Shown here: piece by piece, positions 61,901 through 64,000 of the stretch | How the letters are laid out: each line of letters begins with the position of its first letter | Position numbering within the stretch: the stretch's first letter is position 1 | Origin: Palsa-504 sp963847965 | GTDB lineage: Bacteria; Actinomycetota; Actinomycetes; Streptosporangiales; Streptosporangiaceae | Direction: 5' to 3' | DNA length: 64,000 nucleotides | Assembly: GCA_963847965.1 (NCBI GenBank) | Contig: CAWKCG010000048.1 | Span: 124,001-188,000, forward strand | The notes under the pieces: model-generated | What the model was told of the DNA's origin: nothing | What the model saw: only the letters and a program-made list of their open reading frames with translations | Database searches by the model: none | Translations under genes and position numbers: made by a program

Positions 61901-64000
61901 TCAGCGGGTCGGCCAGCACGCCGTGGACCGCCGACACCGCCAGCCCCGTCATCCACCTGAGCTGGCGCGGCCAGCGCCGCATCGCGTCGCTGATCGTGCG
62001 CCCGGCCGCCGGGCTGCCGTCCACGCCGCTGACCGTCGAGATCACCAGCCCGGACGGCACCCGGCAGGCGAGCATCGGGCCGGGCGGCCTGGTGAGAATC
62101 GCGCCGCCGCTGACCACCGACCGGATCGACGTGTCCTTCCCGCAGGTGCGCGCGGCCACCATCGTCACCTCGACGGGCCAGCTTGAGACGCTCCCCGTCA
62201 GGCTGGCGCAGCTCTCCGTGCCCGCGCTGGCGGGCCTGCGCGCGGTCACGCCGGACGAGCAGGCCAGGTTCACCCTGGCCTGCGGGCAGGGCCCCGCCCT
62301 GACCGTCGACGGACGGGTTTACCAGACGTCGGTCAGCGGGACGATCGGCGAGCTGAGCCAGTACCTTCCGCTGCGGATCGCGCTGTGCGCTCCAGGCGGC
62401 GCGCTGAGCCTCGGCGCGGGACGGCACACGCTGACCGCGGCGACACCCGGCACGTTCGCGGTCACCGACCTCAGCCTGACCAGCAGCGGACCTGGCCCGC
62501 AGGCGGCCACCTCGCCCGGTGCCTCCCGGGCCGTGACCATCCAGAGCTGGCAGCCGGACCAGGGCCGGCTCAGCATCGGCCCGGGAGCGGGCTCCTACCT
62601 GGAGGCCCACGAGAACTACAACGCCGGCTGGACCGCCGTGCTGAACGGGCACGAACTCACGCCGGTCCGCCTCGACGGCTGGCAGCAGGCCTTCATCGTG
62701 CCGGCCGGGCCGGGCGGCACGATCACGCTGACCTTCCGGCCCGCCGCGGCCTATCACCGCGCGCTGGCCATCTCGGTGCTCGCCGCGGCCGTCCTGCTCG
62801 CCATCACCGCGTGGTCCTTCGCCGGCCGCCGCCGCAGGATCTTCGGGCCACGGCCCGGCGCAGGCGAAGGCTCCGCACCCCAGGACCCGGCGGCGCCCGC
62901 CGGCTGGTTGTCGCCACCGCCGGCCGGCGCGGCCCGCGCTACCCCCGCCGGAAACAGGCGCGCCTGGCTGGGCGTGCTCGCCGTCACCGCGCTGATCTTC
63001 CTCGCCGGCGGCCCGGTGGCCCTCGCCGTCCCGGTGCTCGCCTGCCTGGCCTGGCTGCCGCCGCAGACGCACAGGGGAACGACCCTCCGAGACCCCCGCT
63101 CGCTAGCGCCGGTGCTCGCCGGCGGCGGCATGCTGGCCTCGGGACTGCTGTCCGCGGTGCGGCCATTCGGCACTGGCCTGCTGGGTCCCTTCGGCTGGCC
63201 GGCCCAGGCGTGCGCGCTCGTGGCGCTGGCCGCCGCGCTGACCCCGGCGGTCGCCGGCCCGCTCCGGCGCCAGCGCCGGCCGGGAAGCACCAGCCGAGGC
63301 GGAAAGATGAGCGCCGCGTCAAGCACCGGAATCCCGCTGGCGCTGCTGGCGACCACGGCCTACAACGTGGGGCTGATCCTGGAGAAGCGCGCCCTCGGGC
63401 AGATGCAGACCCTCGACATCCGGCGGCAGGCGCGCGCGGTCGTGAGCCTGCTGACCAGCCAGGCGTGGCTGGGCGGGTTCGCGCTGATGCTCATCGGGCT
63501 GGCCTGCCAGACCGTCGTGCTGACGTTCGAGCCGGTCAGCGTCGTGCAGCCGGTGCTCGCCTCCGGTGTCGTGCTGGTCCTGGTGCTCTCCCGGCTGGTG
63601 CTGCGGGAGCGTCTGCGCGGCGGCGAGACCTGGTGCGTGGCGGCCATCGCGGCGTCCCTGGTCCTGCTCGCCCTGTCCGCGACGAGCACCCCGGTTGGCC
63701 GCAAGGCCGACCCAGGTGAGATGGCAGCGGTCATGGTCCCGTCGGTCATCGTCGGCCTGCTGGCCGCGGCAGGCTCGCTGCGCGCCCGCACTCGCGAGCG
63801 CGGTCCTTCGGTGAGCGCGGTCTGGTCTGGCGCCGGGACCGGCCTGCTCTACGGGGTCGCCTCGCTCGCGATCAAGGCGCTCTCCGGCATTCTGGTCGGC
63901 CACCGGACGGCGGCCGGCATCGCGATCGGCGTCGTTTCCTCGCCGTACCTTTACGCGCTGGCCGGCTCCCTGGTGGTCGCGATGCTGCTCTTCCAGGCTG
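58903..64000 (+). CDS. aftD: AftD-type arabinofuranosyltransferase running in frame into a DMT-transporter domain (3' end outside window)
   Basis: The frame is open from the ATG at 58903 to the window edge, about 1699 codons without a stop. Residues ~45-550 are the membrane GT-C part of the AftD/DUF3367 family: LANDPGRMFFDTKLSVDLDPSGF, LNNQAIGYAVPMAPFYLAG, then PRYWYQVAAFLAARSP. Residues ~700-1280 are extracellular and beta-rich with carbohydrate-binding-like modules, for example ASSYGSW...DDPVNAFDGNPATAWAEG (F5/8 type C-like). Two further helices lie near 1285 and 1350-1380. AftD adds alpha-1,3-arabinose branches to arabinogalactan or lipoarabinomannan. A separate EamA-like module begins at Met 1469 (base 63307). 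The AftD call is strong. Confidence 0.88.
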   Translation, partial: MTTRAGGKRLAGPPTPAGAGEQDRAAGPAGERDGTSGRPARSPVLRWSGLVWLAAFGVLLANDPGRMFFDTKLSVDLDPSGFYASLWHLMDPLNTFGALNNQAIGYAVPMAPFYLAGHLAHVPVWLIERLWLSLIIAVGFCGLVKLADVLGIGTPTSRFLAGLVFALWPTFTIVIGSTSATALPGMLAPWAVLPLTAAVRGKGGVVGPAARSGAVVLLMGGVNATVTIDALLLPALFILTCARGRRLVLLALCWGGAVAMATAWWALPLLLQGKYAFNFLPYIEQAVTTTGTMSAATALRGAGNWTAYLNLGTPWLPAGWAMVGSPMAIIAGAIAAVCGLYGLALRSMPWAAWLRLAVGIAAAGALAGYGGSLGGPFHTGVDHLLDGPLAPFRSVYKLEPVIAAALALGLAHAVATWLARAPGGKDGRLQRVFALEARAVAGIVLIGLMLPYLSGRILNPGTFSAVPRYWYQVAAFLAARSPLNTALVVPADAHGDYLWGDPIDDPLVALASSPWAEAGLVPYGGAGSQILLEEAENAIESGEQVGGLAGYLQRAGIRYVVVRNDLDPRQVGYTSAALVHQTLALSGFTRVASFGPLIGGAQIEPRATRAQQAALPSYPAVEVYAAAGEGTGASATPGGRPPQAPPLSPVTTLPVSQTVLVNGGPDSLLQLTGQGLLGPGQPAIIAGDPLPATPALWAVTDGQRRADTLFGLVNDNVSYTYTATETNPSGAGQLGREGGPPRQLLPVPAAGHQTVAVLSGAASVTASSYGSWIADTQQDDPVNAFDGNPATAWAEGNERTPVGQWIQITFTGPLDLPARIGIRLLDDSTAREIASVLQVSTAAGSATTEVAATGAVQPLNVVPGRTRWLRITILGARRIRLAYPGAGISDVLIPGVRVTRLLQPAEDPAGQRAPSVAFSFHQQVPSPFAFADPNATSPMARTFTVAGPVKARLEGSALALPGPGLDALLDKIGLPGPGALQVTVASTPGAQPAGFPASLISGSASTPWTADTASPVIHLSWRGQRRIASLIVRPAAGLPSTPLTVEITSPDGTRQASIGPGGLVRIAPPLTTDRIDVSFPQVRAATIVTSTGQLETLPVRLAQLSVPALAGLRAVTPDEQARFTLACGQGPALTVDGRVYQTSVSGTIGELSQYLPLRIALCAPGGALSLGAGRHTLTAATPGTFAVTDLSLTSSGPGPQAATSPGASRAVTIQSWQPDQGRLSIGPGAGSYLEAHENYNAGWTAVLNGHELTPVRLDGWQQAFIVPAGPGGTITLTFRPAAAYHRALAISVLAAAVLLAITAWSFAGRRRRIFGPRPGAGEGSAPQDPAAPAGWLSPPPAGAARATPAGNRRAWLGVLAVTALIFLAGGPVALAVPVLACLAWLPPQTHRGTTLRDPRSLAPVLAGGGMLASGLLSAVRPFGTGLLGPFGWPAQACALVALAAALTPAVAGPLRRQRRPGSTSRGGKMSAASSTGIPLALLATTAYNVGLILEKRALGQMQTLDIRRQARAVVSLLTSQAWLGGFALMLIGLACQTVVLTFEPVSVVQPVLASGVVLVLVLSRLVLRERLRGGETWCVAAIAASLVLLALSATSTPVGRKADPGEMAAVMVPSVIVGLLAAAGSLRARTRERGPSVSAVWSGAGTGLLYGVASLAIKALSGILVGHRTAAGIAIGVVSSPYLYALAGSLVVAMLLFQA
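63307..64000 (+). other. DMT/EamA-like transporter module, either fused to AftD or a separate gene in the same frame
   Basis: From the ATG at 63307 the sequence reads IPLALLATTAYNVGLILEKRAL, VSLLTSQAWLGGFALMLIGLA, FEPVSVVQPVLASGVVLVLVLS and RLVLRERLRGGETWCVAAI, with repeated helices to the window edge. This is a ten-helix drug/metabolite-type transporter seen in actinobacteria as a single protein. GAGGCGGAAAG precedes the ATG and could serve as a ribosome site. Because no stop lies between, it is drawn as part of the upstream frame. Confidence 0.7.

Noticed and set aside
1..64000. tRNA or rRNA genes
   Set aside because: No clover-leaf core or rRNA-like segment was recognised by eye; a covariance-model search would settle it.

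Overview
The window is high-GC DNA (roughly 70% by eye), with GTG and TTG starts, ATGA/GTGA overlaps and a mycobacterial-type AftD arabinofuranosyltransferase. It comes from an actinomycete; I cannot name the genus. No rRNA, tRNA, insertion sequence or CRISPR array was recognised.

Layout. (1) 1-3010: arsenic-type island with a partial flavin disulfide oxidoreductase, an orphan PstS, an ArsR regulator with a clear operator, and an ArsI/CadI glyoxalase-fold protein running in frame into a flavoprotein stub that stops at a rearrangement junction. (2) 3050-14288: an L-rhamnose operon on the minus strand (kinase, aldolase-dehydrogenase, isomerase, ABC transporter) with a divergent LacI regulator. 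Six of its seven structural genes are broken by frameshifts. (3) 14338-19785: cobalt supply and insertion, with a NiCoT permease behind a cobalamin riboswitch, a small ArsR protein and CobN. (4) 19841-23150: an orphan Phd-like antitoxin stub and a 1037-aa SF1 helicase. (5) 23510-34461: aerobic cobalamin genes cobG, cobH, cobIJ, cobK, cobF, cobM, cobL, then a second cobalamin riboswitch, chelatase I/D-type AAA and vWA parts, cobO and cobB. CobN and the riboswitches of blocks 3 and 5 make these one functional unit split by the helicase. (6) 34560-44513: a two-component system, a YrdC/YciO protein, an acyltransferase-SGNH protein, a TetR/epimerase pair with twin operators, a repeat-peptide gene, a DUF222-HNH protein and a zinc-ribbon protein. 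(7) 44824-54033: a divergent catabolic locus. Minus strand: amidohydrolase, APC permease, UreA-UreB fusion and atypical UreC. Plus strand: LacI regulator, thioesterase, CaiA-like dehydrogenase and CaiD-like hydratase. A perfect 20-bp palindrome lies between the arms. (8) 54072-64000: envelope genes, namely a DUF2613-like peptide, an anchored propeller-like protein, two methyltransferases, a GT4 glycosyltransferase, and AftD continuing without a stop codon into a DMT-type transporter domain that runs off the window.

The strongest candidate for an undescribed system is block 7. An atypical urease without accessory genes is tied to an amidohydrolase and permease, and faces a carnitine-like acyl-CoA module across a shared LacI-type operator. 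Single frameshifts also occur in the chelatase, acyltransferase, UreC and amidohydrolase genes, so some interruptions may be sequencing errors. Their concentration in the rhamnose operon is nevertheless striking.
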